NCBI GenBank assembly: GCA_030849945.1 | Contig: JAVDKK010000004.1 | Location: 496,001-560,000 of the forward strand | Length of the DNA stretch: 64,000 nt | Reading direction: 5' to 3' | DNA from: Schauerella fraxinea | GTDB lineage: Bacteria; Pseudomonadota; Gammaproteobacteria; Burkholderiales; Burkholderiaceae_B | Shown here: piece after piece, positions 53,901 to 62,470 of the stretch | How the letters are laid out: the number at the start of each line of letters is the position of its first letter | Numbering within the stretch: position 1 is the first letter of the stretch | The notes under the pieces: model-generated | Told to the model about the DNA's origin: nothing | The model's database searches: none | The model's input: the letters and a program-made list of their open reading frames with translations, nothing else | Position numbers and translations under genes: made by a program

Positions 53901-55081
53901 CCCGCGATCGCCAGCTCCCGCCACTCGGCGACATCACGCCCGAGGTTTTCATGCGTCAGTATTGGCAGCGCAAACCGCTGCTCATACGCCAGGCGTTTCC
54001 AGCGTTCAAACCGCCGATCAGTATCGCGGGGGTCAAGAAGCTGGCGAAATCCGACGAGGCCGAGTCGCGTCTGATCTCGCGTGAGGGCGACGAATGGCAA
54101 ATGGAAAGCGGCCCGTTCGGATCGCTGCCAAAGCGCACCGATCCCGACTGGACGCTGCTCGTGCAAAGCGTCGATCTGCATGACGATGCCGTGGCCGATC
54201 TGCGCGATGCGTTTCGCTTCATTCCGGATGCGCGCCTGGACGATCTGATGATCAGCATCGCTGGCGTGGGCGGCGGTGTGGGCGCGCACTTCGACAGCTA
54301 CGATGTGTTCCTGCTGCAAGCCGTGGGCACGCGCCACTGGCGCATCGGCCAACAAAAGGACTTGTCGCTGAAACCCGGTTTGCCGTTGAAGATTCTCAAG
54401 GATTTTCAGCCCGAGGAAGAATTCACGCTTGAACCCGGCGACATGCTGTATCTGCCGCCGCACGTGGCGCACGATGGCATTGCCCTGAATGAATGCATGA
54501 CGATTTCGGTGGGATTTCGAGCCCCCACCACGGCGTTCCTCGCGCAAGGCATGCTTGAAGCGGCCGCGGATCAGATTCGCGCACGCGCCGGGATGGGCGC
54601 CGGTCCCTTCGGCGAGCCGCCGTTGCCCGGGCCCGCACTGGCCGGCCGCTACCAGGATCCCGGCGAAAAGCCGGCTACGCAACCCGCACGCATTCCCGAC
54701 AAGCTGATCGACGCCAGTCTCAAGGCCGTCAGTGCCGTGGCGTTCGACACCACGCTCGCCACACGCTTCCTGGGCTGTTGGTTGACCGAGCCCGGCCCAT
54801 CGACCCAATTCGACAACCCCAGCGATGATGCACCGGACCTGACCGTGGAGTGGCCCACGGGTGCCACCTTCAAGCTCGACCGGCGCACCCGCATGCTGCA
54901 TCGCGATGGCAATCTCTTCATCAATGGCGAAGTCGTACCCGGCAAGCCCTCCGACTTTCTGGTGGCCTTGGCCGATGCGCGGCAATTGGAAGTACCAAAT
55001 GTAAAGGAGGCGCGCCTCACGCCAACCGTACGGCAGCTTCTGGACAACTGGGTGCAGGACGGCTGGCTACTTATTGAGTAA
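53897..55081 (+). CDS. roxA: Ribosomal protein uL16 3-hydroxylase (RoxA/YcfD-like JmjC oxygenase)
   Basis: 394 residues overlapping mutS by 4 bp (ATGA), so co-translated. The cupin/JmjC core GVGAHFDSYDVFLLQAVGTRHWRIG holds the Fe(II) ligands H and D of the HxD motif near residues 131-133, and DMLYLPPHVAHDGIAL the second His. ROX enzymes use 2-oxoglutarate and O2 to hydroxylate an Arg in uL16. The C-terminal winged-helix region is present. The link to mutS may simply be operon history. Confidence 0.92.
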   Translation: MTRDRQLPPLGDITPEVFMRQYWQRKPLLIRQAFPAFKPPISIAGVKKLAKSDEAESRLISREGDEWQMESGPFGSLPKRTDPDWTLLVQSVDLHDDAVADLRDAFRFIPDARLDDLMISIAGVGGGVGAHFDSYDVFLLQAVGTRHWRIGQQKDLSLKPGLPLKILKDFQPEEEFTLEPGDMLYLPPHVAHDGIALNECMTISVGFRAPTTAFLAQGMLEAAADQIRARAGMGAGPFGEPPLPGPALAGRYQDPGEKPATQPARIPDKLIDASLKAVSAVAFDTTLATRFLGCWLTEPGPSTQFDNPSDDAPDLTVEWPTGATFKLDRRTRMLHRDGNLFINGEVVPGKPSDFLVALADARQLEVPNVKEARLTPTVRQLLDNWVQDGWLLIE

Positions 55082-55256
55082 GTAGTTCCCTGCATAGACA
55101 CATCCCGTCAGTTCTGACACTGCTGTGTTAAGACTGTTTCCTTTGGGACGCGAAGGCTTTAATTTTCATACGGAACCAATGCTGCGATTCGGGTAGTCTG
55201 TGTCATCGCTTCAACGCGAAGCACGCAATTTTCGTTTTTACAAGAGGAGCTACCCT

Positions 55257-55478
55257 ATGTTGAGCAAAACATTGATCGCCGCTTCGGTCGTGGCATTTGC
55301 CCTGACCGCCTGCAAGAAGGCTGACGAACCCGCTGCCCCGCCCGCAACGCCCACGCCCTCCACGGCACCGGCAACGCCTACGGCACCGTCGACTGGCGGC
55401 ACGATGGGCGGCACCACTACGCCCGCTACCCCTGCCGCTCCCGGCACGGGCACCACGGGTACCGGCACCGCGCGTTAA
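55257..55478 (+). CDS. Small Pro/Thr/Ala-rich lipoprotein
   Basis: 73 residues from the ATG at 55257, with AAGAGGAG seven bases upstream. The lipobox is LTAC with Cys19. After KKADEP the rest is low-complexity Pro-Ala-Thr-Gly. Such short lipoproteins are common in Alcaligenaceae and may act as outer-membrane spacers; the function is unknown. Confidence 0.8.
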   Translation: MLSKTLIAASVVAFALTACKKADEPAAPPATPTPSTAPATPTAPSTGGTMGGTTTPATPAAPGTGTTGTGTAR

Positions 55479-55828
55479 TTTCGCGGCATGCCAGAGCGCA
55501 TCTTTGTATGCGCTCGATAACGGTCCAGCAACGCTTCGGCGGCTGGGCCGTTTTTCATTGGACTCGACAAGCGGCACACTGTTTCATCGGCTCCTGGAGA
55601 TCGCGCAAGCCGGCGATGCGTATCGCTACAAACACTGATGGTGGCAGCCAGCCTCGTTTTTTCAAGCGCGGGGTTTGAGATACACCTACAAGGTTTAAAG
55701 ACGTCCACGAGGTTTGAAATACACCCAGCAGACGATTGCGATTGCGCGCCTAAAATAAAAAAGCCGACCCTCTTCAGGATCGGCTTTTTGCCGCGAGATG
55801 GAGGGCGCTGCCGCCCTGCCTGCGCGTC
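55479..55828. other. Gap between the small lipoprotein and bamC
   Basis: About 350 bp without a supported gene. It holds two copies of GGTTTGARATACACC (55672-55686, 55711-55725) and the terminator at 55757-55789. Confidence 0.45.
55757..55789. terminator. Intrinsic terminator for bamC
   Basis: AAAAAGCCGA and TCGGCTTTTT pair around a CCCTCTTCAGGA loop that pairs further. It lies about 40 bp downstream of the minus-strand bamC stop and is bidirectional. Confidence 0.88.
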
Positions 55829-56959
55829 TTACATCTTATCGCGCAGCACGCCGAGCAGGCGCTGAGCCGTCGCGCTGTTGTCACGCTGACCGTTGGGATC
55901 GAGCACGCTTACACGTGTCGTGCCGGCTTGTTCCACCAGCTTGATCCGGTACTGCGCCGCAGCGGCACGCTTGTCACCGCCAAACAGGCGGCTGAAGATG
56001 CTGGGCTGTTCGTTTTGCACGCCGGTGTCGGTGTCGACATAACGCACGAAGTACTCACCCGTCGAGCGATCGCGATCGTCCACGGCGAAGCCACCCGAAT
56101 CCAGCGCGATACCGACACGACGCCAGGCCCGGTCGAACGACTCGGAAATCATCAGGCCGGTGCCGTCGGACGAAACGCCCTGCACGGTCGGCTTCTGCGG
56201 CGACTTCTCGGCCGACGCAACGATCTGCTTGGCCTGATTGACGTCAGTGCCCAGATAAACCATCAGGCGCGCGATCATCGCGGCGTTCAGACCGGGATCT
56301 TCAGCACCCGGCTCCCAACGAACTTGCATGCCGTCGTAACCGATGCGCTTTTCTTCCATCTGCTGATGGCTCACGTAGATCTCGGTGCGGTTACCGACGC
56401 GTTCGACACGGGTGCGGAATTTCTCGCGCTGGCCGCTATCGTAGGCGCTGTCCAAAATCGTACCCAATGCCTGGCGCAGCCAGCTCTCGGGGATCTTGGA
56501 GCGGTTCTCAGCCCAAGCCGTTTCGATCAGGCCCGACTTCGGATCGTTGGTTTGCAGCGTAAAGCCGGTATCTGTCCAGAAGTCGACGATGCGCGGGAAA
56601 AGCGCCTCGGGCGGCTGGTCGATAACGAGCCAACGCAGGTCGCCATCACGTTCGACACGCATGCCTTCGGGCTGCACGAGGACGTTGGACGCTTTGGTGG
56701 CCGCGCCCTGCTGCATCTGCGCCTGACCTTGCTGCTGATACTCGGAGAACGTTGCCGAACCCGAAGACGGCGCGCGATAACGCGGATCGTTGGCAGCCTG
56801 CGTGAGGTCTGGGGGAATACTCAGCGGGTCGCCACGCGGCGCCGTGCTTTTGTAGTCGATGGATTCTTCACGACCCAGCATCTGATTGATACTGCTGCAA
56901 CCGCCCAGCGCAAGCAGGGCAGCCATTATGGCCGATACGCCAACATGGCGTGTATTCAT
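55829..56959 (-). CDS. bamC: Outer membrane assembly lipoprotein BamC
   Basis: 376 residues from the ATG at 56959, with GAGG six bases upstream. The lipobox LGGC puts the lipidated Cys at 21. The N-terminal unstructured region SIDYKSTAPRGDPLSIPPDLT is the conserved part that binds BamD. Two helix-grip domains follow (LRWLVIDQPPEALFPRIVDFW and MISESFDRAWRRVGIALDSGGF). It belongs to the BAM complex that folds outer-membrane beta-barrels. It is 19 bp downstream of dapA, the order seen in many Gram-negatives. Confidence 0.95.
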   Translation of the reverse strand: MNTRHVGVSAIMAALLALGGCSSINQMLGREESIDYKSTAPRGDPLSIPPDLTQAANDPRYRAPSSGSATFSEYQQQGQAQMQQGAATKASNVLVQPEGMRVERDGDLRWLVIDQPPEALFPRIVDFWTDTGFTLQTNDPKSGLIETAWAENRSKIPESWLRQALGTILDSAYDSGQREKFRTRVERVGNRTEIYVSHQQMEEKRIGYDGMQVRWEPGAEDPGLNAAMIARLMVYLGTDVNQAKQIVASAEKSPQKPTVQGVSSDGTGLMISESFDRAWRRVGIALDSGGFAVDDRDRSTGEYFVRYVDTDTGVQNEQPSIFSRLFGGDKRAAAAQYRIKLVEQAGTTRVSVLDPNGQRDNSATAQRLLGVLRDKM

Positions 56960-56978
56960 ACGTGTCCTCACGATTGAT

Positions 56979-57875
56979 TTACAGCAGTCCCGCGTCGCGC
57001 AACGCACCGCGCACGACGTCGTGGTTTGCCGCACTCAGCTCCGACAAGGGCAAACGATAGCCCAGAGCCGTAAGCCCCATTTCTGCAAGCGCCCATTTGA
57101 CCGGGATGGGATTGGCCTCGACGAAAAGAAGCTTGTTTAGACGAGCAAGACGCCCGTTAAGTTCGCGCACGCGAGGCACATCGCCCGCAAGCGCAGCCGC
57201 ACAGAGGTCGTGCATCATGCGCGGCGCCACGTTAGCCGTGACGGAAATATTGCCGCGTGCGCCCAGGAGGATCAGCGCGGCGGCAGTGGGATCGTCACCA
57301 CTGAACACTTGAAAGCTTGCCGGCGCCTCGCTCAAGAGCAGCGCGCCGCGGCCGATATCGCCGGTGGCTTCCTTCACACCGATGATGCCGGGCACGTCGG
57401 ACAGACGCAGCATCGTATCGTGGCTCATGTCGGCCACACTGCGGCCCGGCACGTTATACAGGATCGTGGGCAGATCGACGGCTTCGACGATCGCCTTGAA
57501 ATGACGATACAACCCTTCCTGCGTCGGACGGTTGTAATACGGCACCACCGACAAACCGGCGTGAGCGCCCACTTCTTTGGCGCGGCGCGACAGATGAATG
57601 GCTTCGACCGTGGAGTTGGCGCCCGTTCCGGCGATCACGGGGATACGGCCAGCGGCGTGCTCGACGGCGATCCGGATCAATTCGGCATGCTCGTCGACCG
57701 ACACCGTCGGCGACTCGCCCGTGGTGCCCACCACAACCAGCGCATCCGTGCCCTCTTTGACGTGCCAATCGATCAAGGCGCGATAGGCGTCCAGGTCGAG
57801 GGCGCCATCGGGCTTCATGGGAGTGACCAGAGCCACCATGCTGCCCTGGAACGTTACGCTTGCGGCGGATGCCAT
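56979..57875 (-). CDS. dapA: 4-hydroxy-tetrahydrodipicolinate synthase
   Basis: 298 residues. GTTGESPT holds the conserved Thr pair (51-52), Y140 in ILYNVPGR is the catalytic Tyr, and K168 in GVKEATGD forms the Schiff base with pyruvate. It condenses pyruvate with aspartate semialdehyde in lysine and diaminopimelate synthesis. Upstream of bamC in one operon, with lysC 45 kb away in the same pathway. Confidence 0.97.
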   Translation of the reverse strand: MASAASVTFQGSMVALVTPMKPDGALDLDAYRALIDWHVKEGTDALVVVGTTGESPTVSVDEHAELIRIAVEHAAGRIPVIAGTGANSTVEAIHLSRRAKEVGAHAGLSVVPYYNRPTQEGLYRHFKAIVEAVDLPTILYNVPGRSVADMSHDTMLRLSDVPGIIGVKEATGDIGRGALLLSEAPASFQVFSGDDPTAAALILLGARGNISVTANVAPRMMHDLCAAALAGDVPRVRELNGRLARLNKLLFVEANPIPVKWALAEMGLTALGYRLPLSELSAANHDVVRGALRDAGLL

Positions 57876-57960
57876 AAATCAGGACTCCAGCGCCCGGTTG
57901 CGTCGTGCGCCCGGGCCCAAAAATCGTTAAAGGACGGAAAGTTTAACGGATACGCACGAA

Positions 57961-58611
57961 CTAGAGAAACCAGCCTATAAAGGCTTGCCCCAGTTCGAGC
58001 ACCGGCCGCAGCAGGGTCCACAGCACCCCGGTAGCCAAAAGCACCAGCACGATCATCAAGCCGTAGGGTTCCAGGCGCGAATACTGCCATGCCCAGCGAT
58101 GCGGCAACAGGCTGAATACGATGCGTCCACCATCCAGCGGCGGGATCGGAAACAGATTAAGCGCCATCAGCACCAGATTGACCTGAATCCCGGCAATGGC
58201 CATCTGCGGCCAGAAGTCCTGCAGGCTGCTCGTGTCGGACATCATCAAACGCAGCGAGATGGCCCAGATCACGGCCATCACCAGATTGGAGGCGGGCCCT
58301 GCGGCCGCCACCCACAACATATCGCGCTTGGGGCGACGCAACCGGCCGAAATCCACCGGCACGGGCTTGGCCCAGCCAAACAGCATTCCTGCCCCACCCA
58401 ACATCTTGGAGGCGAGCAAAATCAACAGCGGCACGAGCAACGTGCCGACCGGATCGATGTGCTTGAGGGGGTTCAGCGTGATCCGTCCCGCTTGCGCGGC
58501 CGTTGGATCGCCGAACATGCGCGCCACATAACCGTGGGCGGCCTCGTGCAGCGTGATCGCGAAGATCACGGGAAGGGCATAGACCGCAATGGTCTGGACG
58601 ATGTCGTTCAT
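57961..58611 (-). CDS. Site-2 protease family (M50) membrane metalloprotease
   Basis: 216 residues with five to six membrane segments. The zinc motif HEAAH lies at 22-26, and the third ligand in NLFPIPPLDGGRI at about 145. It is the short YwhC/FtsH-independent M50 branch without a PDZ domain. Substrates are unknown. The stop of the next upstream gene (YciO-like) is 19 bp away. Confidence 0.9.
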   Translation of the reverse strand: MNDIVQTIAVYALPVIFAITLHEAAHGYVARMFGDPTAAQAGRITLNPLKHIDPVGTLLVPLLILLASKMLGGAGMLFGWAKPVPVDFGRLRRPKRDMLWVAAAGPASNLVMAVIWAISLRLMMSDTSSLQDFWPQMAIAGIQVNLVLMALNLFPIPPLDGGRIVFSLLPHRWAWQYSRLEPYGLMIVLVLLATGVLWTLLRPVLELGQAFIGWFL

Positions 58612-58629
58612 GCCGCGATTGTAGGGGGA

Positions 58630-59256
58630 TCAGGCCAAACCAAGTGTGGCGGGATCGCCTGCGCCCAAGCGCACGATCACGGGCGTGTCATCGACCAGAT
58701 CGATCACGGTAGTGGGCGTTCGGCTGCAGGCGCCGCTATCGACGATACCGGCGAGCTGATTGCCCAACAATTGCTGAATCTCTTCGGCATCGTTGAGCGC
58801 ATCGGTTTCGTTTGGCGGAATCAGCGTGGTGGACAACAGCGGCGCACCGAGCTGCTCCAGCAGGCTAAGCGTTACCGGATGACTAGGCACCCGAATACCG
58901 ATCGTGCGACGTGACGGATGCGACACGCGACGCGGCACTTCCTTGGTCGCTTCGAGAATGAACGTCCAAGGACCCGGCGTGGCTGCCTTCAACAACCGAT
59001 ATTGGCGGTTGTCGACCTTCGCAAAGTGCGCGATCTCGGTCAAATCCCGGCACAACAAGGTCAGATGATGACGATCGTCCAACCCACGCAGTCGGCGCAA
59101 GCCATCGGCGGCCTCGCGATCGTCCAGATGGGCGATCGCCGCATAACTGGAGTCGGTAGGCACGGCCAGCAGTCCGCCGTTATCCAGCAGTTGCGCGGCC
59201 TGCTTCAGCAGACGGGGTTGGGGATTATCGGGGTGGACAGTGAAAATTTGAGCCAT
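58630..59256 (-). CDS. YrdC/Sua5-domain protein, YciO-like
   Basis: 208 residues from the ATG at 59256. It has the YrdC fold: LLAVPTDSSYAAIAHL and LCRDLTEIAHFAKVDN, and GPWTFILEATKEVPRR. The start MAQIFTVHPDNPQPRLL is typical of YciO rather than TsaC. YciO relatives can form threonylcarbamoyl-AMP but the in vivo role is unsettled. Probably in one operon with the M50 protease. Confidence 0.9.
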   Translation of the reverse strand: MAQIFTVHPDNPQPRLLKQAAQLLDNGGLLAVPTDSSYAAIAHLDDREAADGLRRLRGLDDRHHLTLLCRDLTEIAHFAKVDNRQYRLLKAATPGPWTFILEATKEVPRRVSHPSRRTIGIRVPSHPVTLSLLEQLGAPLLSTTLIPPNETDALNDAEEIQQLLGNQLAGIVDSGACSRTPTTVIDLVDDTPVIVRLGAGDPATLGLA

Positions 59257-59428
59257 GGGGCATGCTAACACTCAAGTTCTCGGATCGGGCAAGCTCGGGG
59301 GCTCGCCCTGGACGACCAAGCGTTACTTCTCATTGTGAAGAGGCCGTGAAGCAGTGCACCGCACGCCTATTTGCAAGGATCAATCCACCGTTCTGCCGGA
59401 AGCGACATGCCGTCGACGCGCACAGTTG

Positions 59429-59488
59429 CACGTTCTCAAACCGCCCGGTCTTGCGCATTACACGTTCTGAAATCGCCCGGTCTTGCGC
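59429..59488. repeat. 28-bp direct duplication across the end of the Nudix gene
   Basis: 59429-59456 and 59461-59488 are 28-bp copies with two mismatches, 32 bp apart. The second copy encodes the last residues of the Nudix protein (KTGRFQNV) and the first would encode a nearly identical KTGRFENV just after its stop. Confidence 0.8.
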
Positions 59489-59952
59489 CACTGCCGATAG
59501 GCCTCGATCGATCGTGCAATTTGCGCATGCACCGGCGGCCACTCGCCGTCCGCATCGATCCAATCGATGCCGACGGTTTCCTCGCCATCGAAGCCCGGCG
59601 TGCCGGTGAAGTCCCGGCAATGCAAAAGCGCGGCGTGATACTGGCACACGTGCCCATTGGGCAAGGTCATCGTCTCGATATCGGGATCGGATGAATAGCC
59701 GAACATCTCGATCTCGCCCAAGGTGAGTCCGGTTTCTTCGAGCGTTTCGCGGCGGGCCGCGTAGACCACGCTTTCGCCCAACTCGATATTGCCACCCGGC
59801 AAGCCCCACATCCCGACATAATCGCCGCGCGCTTGCATCAGAAAACGGCCGTTGCCGTCTTCGACAAAAATGCGAACGACAGGGCACAGCAGCGGTTGCG
59901 CGCCCACGAGCGCACGCAAACGGCCAATGGTCGACTCAGCAAAATCCGACAT
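59458..59952 (-). CDS. Nudix hydrolase
   Basis: 164 residues. The Nudix box fits exactly: G54, E60, R68-E69, E72-E73, G75 (GX5EX7REUXEEXGU). It resembles the NADH-pyrophosphatase-like or ADP-ribose branch, but the substrate cannot be assigned. The gene stands between the YciO-like protein and a small unknown protein on the same strand. Confidence 0.93.
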   Translation of the reverse strand: MSDFAESTIGRLRALVGAQPLLCPVVRIFVEDGNGRFLMQARGDYVGMWGLPGGNIELGESVVYAARRETLEETGLTLGEIEMFGYSSDPDIETMTLPNGHVCQYHAALLHCRDFTGTPGFDGEETVGIDWIDADGEWPPVHAQIARSIEAYRQWRKTGRFQNV

Positions 59953-59957
59953 CGGCG

Positions 59958-60245
59958 TTACTTGGGCGTAGCGGCCACGACGCCATCAGTGAGCGCATCG
60001 ACGATATCGCAGCCATGCGCAACCGCAATATGAACGGCATCACGCGGGCTATCGACGTGGTCGCCCTTCGCAAACTTCGGCACCACGTAATCCTCGCCGA
60101 AGCTTTGAATCATGTTGGCACGCGTGACGAGTACGGTAGCGGTGAATTGAGGCGCCGTGCCGTCGTCGGACGACCCACCGGGAAATTCACGCGAGACTCT
60201 CGCATTCAAGCGGAAGCCTTTGTAGACCAAGTTGTTTTGATGCAC
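59958..60245 (-). CDS. Conserved hypothetical protein
   Basis: 95 residues from a GTG at 60245, chosen because GAAAGG lies five bases upstream; a TTG at 60266 is possible. The sequence NLVYKGFRLNARVSREFPG, then FTATVLVTRANMIQSFGEDYVVPKFAKGD and AVHIAVAHGCDIVDAL, suggests a small beta-alpha protein. It resembles short unknown proteins of Burkholderiales. It starts 5 bp upstream of the Nudix gene. Confidence 0.65.
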   Translation of the reverse strand: MHQNNLVYKGFRLNARVSREFPGGSSDDGTAPQFTATVLVTRANMIQSFGEDYVVPKFAKGDHVDSPRDAVHIAVAHGCDIVDALTDGVVAATPK

Positions 60246-60531
60246 ACGAAAACCTTTCAAGGCCAAGCATCACGCCCCTTGGCAACAGGGAAGTGCACTG
60301 ATTCCAACAAACACGGCGCAGGCTGCACGTCATGCATTTAGCTTTTGATGGTAGCCCGAATTGCCGGGGTGGGATAGCGCTTTGCATCGTGGATTTCCCC
60401 GATGGCACGGTCAGCCCGGCTGGCAGCGCATTCGGTACAGCAAGGAGGAGCAAACCGCGGCGCAAGATCGAACTGACACGCGCGACAAACGCGAAAAAAA
60501 CGTGCTAGAATTTCGTTCTCAGCAGTACAGT

Positions 60532-60608
60532 GGTGGCTGTAGCTCAGTTGGTAGAGTCCTGGATTGTGATTCCAGTTGTCGTGGGTTCGAGCCCCATCAG
60601 CCACCCCA
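60532..60608 (+). tRNA. tRNA-His (anticodon GTG)
   Basis: Acceptor GTGGCTG/CAGCCAC with the histidine-specific extra G-1 (60532) facing C73, anticodon stem CTGGA/TCCAG around TTGTGAT (GTG), T arm GTGGGTTCGAGCCCCAT, encoded CCA. Confidence 0.97.
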
Positions 60609-60626
60609 TCTAGCCCAGCGCGTCGG

Positions 60627-60677
60627 GCAAATTCAAAATCCCAGCAAATTCAAAATCCCGGCAGATTCAAAATCCAA
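60627..60677. repeat. 17-bp tandem repeat, three copies
   Basis: Three adjacent 17-bp units (GCAAATTCAAAATCCCR) start at 60627, 60644 and 60661, the last with two or three changes. The tract begins 18 bp after the tRNA-His 3' end. Confidence 0.88.
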
Positions 60678-60875
60678 TTGGTGACATGATCCCAAATTGG
60701 TGAGAAGCAAGCGTTCGGCGTCCTGCCAACGTCTCCAAGATTCCCCCCTAAGCCTTACCCGCTCTACCCGAGGATCAGTGTCCTTATGCGTACGGGCGCG
60801 GCTGTTTCGTTTGCCCAACATCAGCACGTCCACGGCGTTGTAACGCTGCTTTCGTTCGTCAGGCACACATGCATA

Positions 60876-60895
60876 TACTGTGTTTTTATACAGTG
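60876..60895. promoter_or_regulatory. LexA-type SOS box
   Basis: TACTGT-N8-ACAGTG (60876-60895) contains CTGT-N8-ACAG with an AT-rich centre, the E. coli LexA consensus form. It ends 13 bp before the ATG at 60909. Confidence 0.75.
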
Positions 60896-60908
60896 TTTCG
60901 AACGCATC

Positions 60909-61223
60909 ATGTTGATCTGCACCGTCTTCCGAACCCACGAGTCGGGCAAACCCAAACAAAGGGGCATCCTCGGCCCGGGCACAAATGGCACCATCTCCAT
61001 GCATAGCACGTTGAACAACGAGATGAAGCGCTATGTGTCCTGCATGGAATTGCGCGAGCACGGACGAGAGAGCGTTCCGGGGGAACGGCCATTGATCCCC
61101 AGCCTGCACGACATGAAAGTTCTGACGTTCCACTCCCACCGGGGGATGATGGTGGTCGGTTTCGAAGAGATCAACGGCCATCGGTTTTACCAGGGATGGC
61201 TGCTGCATTGGCAGGACCACTAG
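60909..61223 (+). CDS. Small unknown protein under a LexA box
   Basis: 104 residues from the ATG at 60909, just after the SOS box; no strong ribosome site is seen. The sequence contains ILGPGTNGTISMHSTLNNEM and HDMKVLTFHSHRGMMVVGFEEINGHRFYQGWLLHWQDH (key part: GWLLHWQDH). No domain is recognised. It lies 10 bp upstream of the yedK remnant, so it may be an SOS-induced partner of it. A longer minus-strand frame overlaps it but lacks such context. Confidence 0.6.
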   Translation: MLICTVFRTHESGKPKQRGILGPGTNGTISMHSTLNNEMKRYVSCMELREHGRESVPGERPLIPSLHDMKVLTFHSHRGMMVVGFEEINGHRFYQGWLLHWQDH

Positions 61224-61233
61224 GGAAGCAAAG

Positions 61234-61461
61234 ATGTGTGGACGCATTGCCCGGCCTTGGGTTTGATGCGCTGAGCACAACGAGTCGATCAGGGTGGCCG
61301 CGATTTCCGCGTGGCGACTAACAGGTAGGGAAACAGACACCGAACACGGTATGGCCATCGTGACCGATGACGCCGCCAGCGGAGTGATCGACATTCACGA
61401 TCGCCGTCCCGTCGTGCCGACGCGTGTACTGGCCAGGGAATGGGCCGGCCTGAGACGCTGA
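61234..61461 (+). pseudogene. yedK: yedK (SRAP/HMCES) remnant
   Basis: The ATG at 61234 begins MCGRIARPWV, keeping the Met-Cys2 start whose Cys links to abasic DNA in SRAP proteins. A TGA follows at 61264. The same frame then runs on to 61461 and ends EHGMAIVTDDAASGVIDIHDRRPVV (key part IVTDDA and IHDRRPVV), the C-terminal SRAP motif. Only 75 codons remain of about 220, so a large internal deletion and a stop have occurred. AGGGAAG precedes the ATG. Confidence 0.7.
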
Positions 61462-61519
61462 AGGCGATCTGAATGACGCCGCGCACCTCACCGCCCGCGC
61501 GCGTCTCACTGCAACGCTT

Positions 61520-61969
61520 CTACGTCCCACTTCGACGGGTGGACCTCACTTGCGCTTCCGATACGTCGACGAGCGACTCCATGAAGATGTAGCCGCGTGA
61601 CCGCTCGCCGATAAGCGGAATCACCATGTTGTTGCGTCCACCTCGTGCACGCAATCGGGAAACGAGAATGGCCAGCCGATTGCGTGCACGATAGTCATGA
61701 TCGTCCAGTGCGTCGAGCAGATCTTCGAACGATCCACGATGGTCGTGCGATCGGGCGAGCAGCGAAATAACGGTGGTTTCGTTCACAGCCAGTTTCAGCA
61801 CGCTACCGTCAGGTGCTGTCAACAGACCCTTGACGGCGTCGATCTCCCACAACCCGGGAACGACCTTCGCGGCACGACCTTGACCGAGCGCCTCGGTAAT
61901 GTCTCGCGCGCGATCCAGGCATTTTTTTAGTTCTTTGAGAAGCGCGGAACTATTAGACATATTCATCAT
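61520..61969 (-). CDS. Lone OmpR/PhoB-type winged-helix regulator
   Basis: 149 residues; the start may be the ATG at 61969 or a nearby one at 61966 or 61960. After a helical N-terminus (LLKELKKCLDRARDIT), residues about 38-130 resemble the Trans_Reg_C winged helix: LWEIDAVKGLLTAPDGSVLKL, NETTVISLLARSHDHRGSFEDLL, and ILVSRLRARGG with IGERSRGYIF. No receiver domain is present. It is an isolated transcription factor, target unknown; the 500-bp non-coding stretch upstream is its obvious place of action. Confidence 0.75.
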   Translation of the reverse strand: MMNMSNSSALLKELKKCLDRARDITEALGQGRAAKVVPGLWEIDAVKGLLTAPDGSVLKLAVNETTVISLLARSHDHRGSFEDLLDALDDHDYRARNRLAILVSRLRARGGRNNMVIPLIGERSRGYIFMESLVDVSEAQVRSTRRSGT

Positions 61970-62470
61970 GACGAATGATTAGGTGCCTGACGCCATCGCC
62001 CTCCTCCTGGAGTTTGTTACGCAATCTTAGACAGCCAAATTAACGGGTTCGACATTCCCAAACGCCATCTCTTGGCATGTCAGCTAAAAATCTTACTCCT
62101 GCTCATCCGGAATACCCACCCGCAATGGCGATAATCGCGATCTATTGACCGACATTAACTGCAATTGGTGCGCAATCGTCCGATATCCTATGCAATCGAT
62201 AATCACACTGTGACATCCGAGGGACCTGTCAGACCCCGACTGGAACAGATACGCGCCAAACTTGTGGCAGTTGTCCGGCAATGGCTGCGCGCTCGCCGTC
62301 CCCCCTTGCGAGCTAGATCATCGCTGTCATTTCAGTTGTCTATCTGGGTGGACGACGCGCCTTAAAAACCGAATAAATGCCTAATCGCGGCATTCAATCC
62401 AGTAGTGTGCGATTTCATTTACCGGATACACCATCAAATGTGGTGGATTCCCCACAATTACGGATAAGAC
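61970..62470. other. Non-coding stretch between the regulator and the unknown protein
   Basis: About 500 bp, more AT-rich than its surroundings, with only short unsupported frames. No clear terminator, operator or RNA gene is seen. It probably holds the promoter of the winged-helix gene. Confidence 0.4.

Noticed and set aside
52266..53924. 552-residue minus-strand frame inside mutS
   Set aside because: Shadow of mutS codon bias.
60633..61394. 253-residue minus-strand frame
   Set aside because: It runs antisense through the LexA-linked ORF and the yedK remnant and resembles no family.
62165..62365. Small ORFs between 61970 and 62470
   Set aside because: Short frames on both strands with no ribosome site, family or conserved composition.
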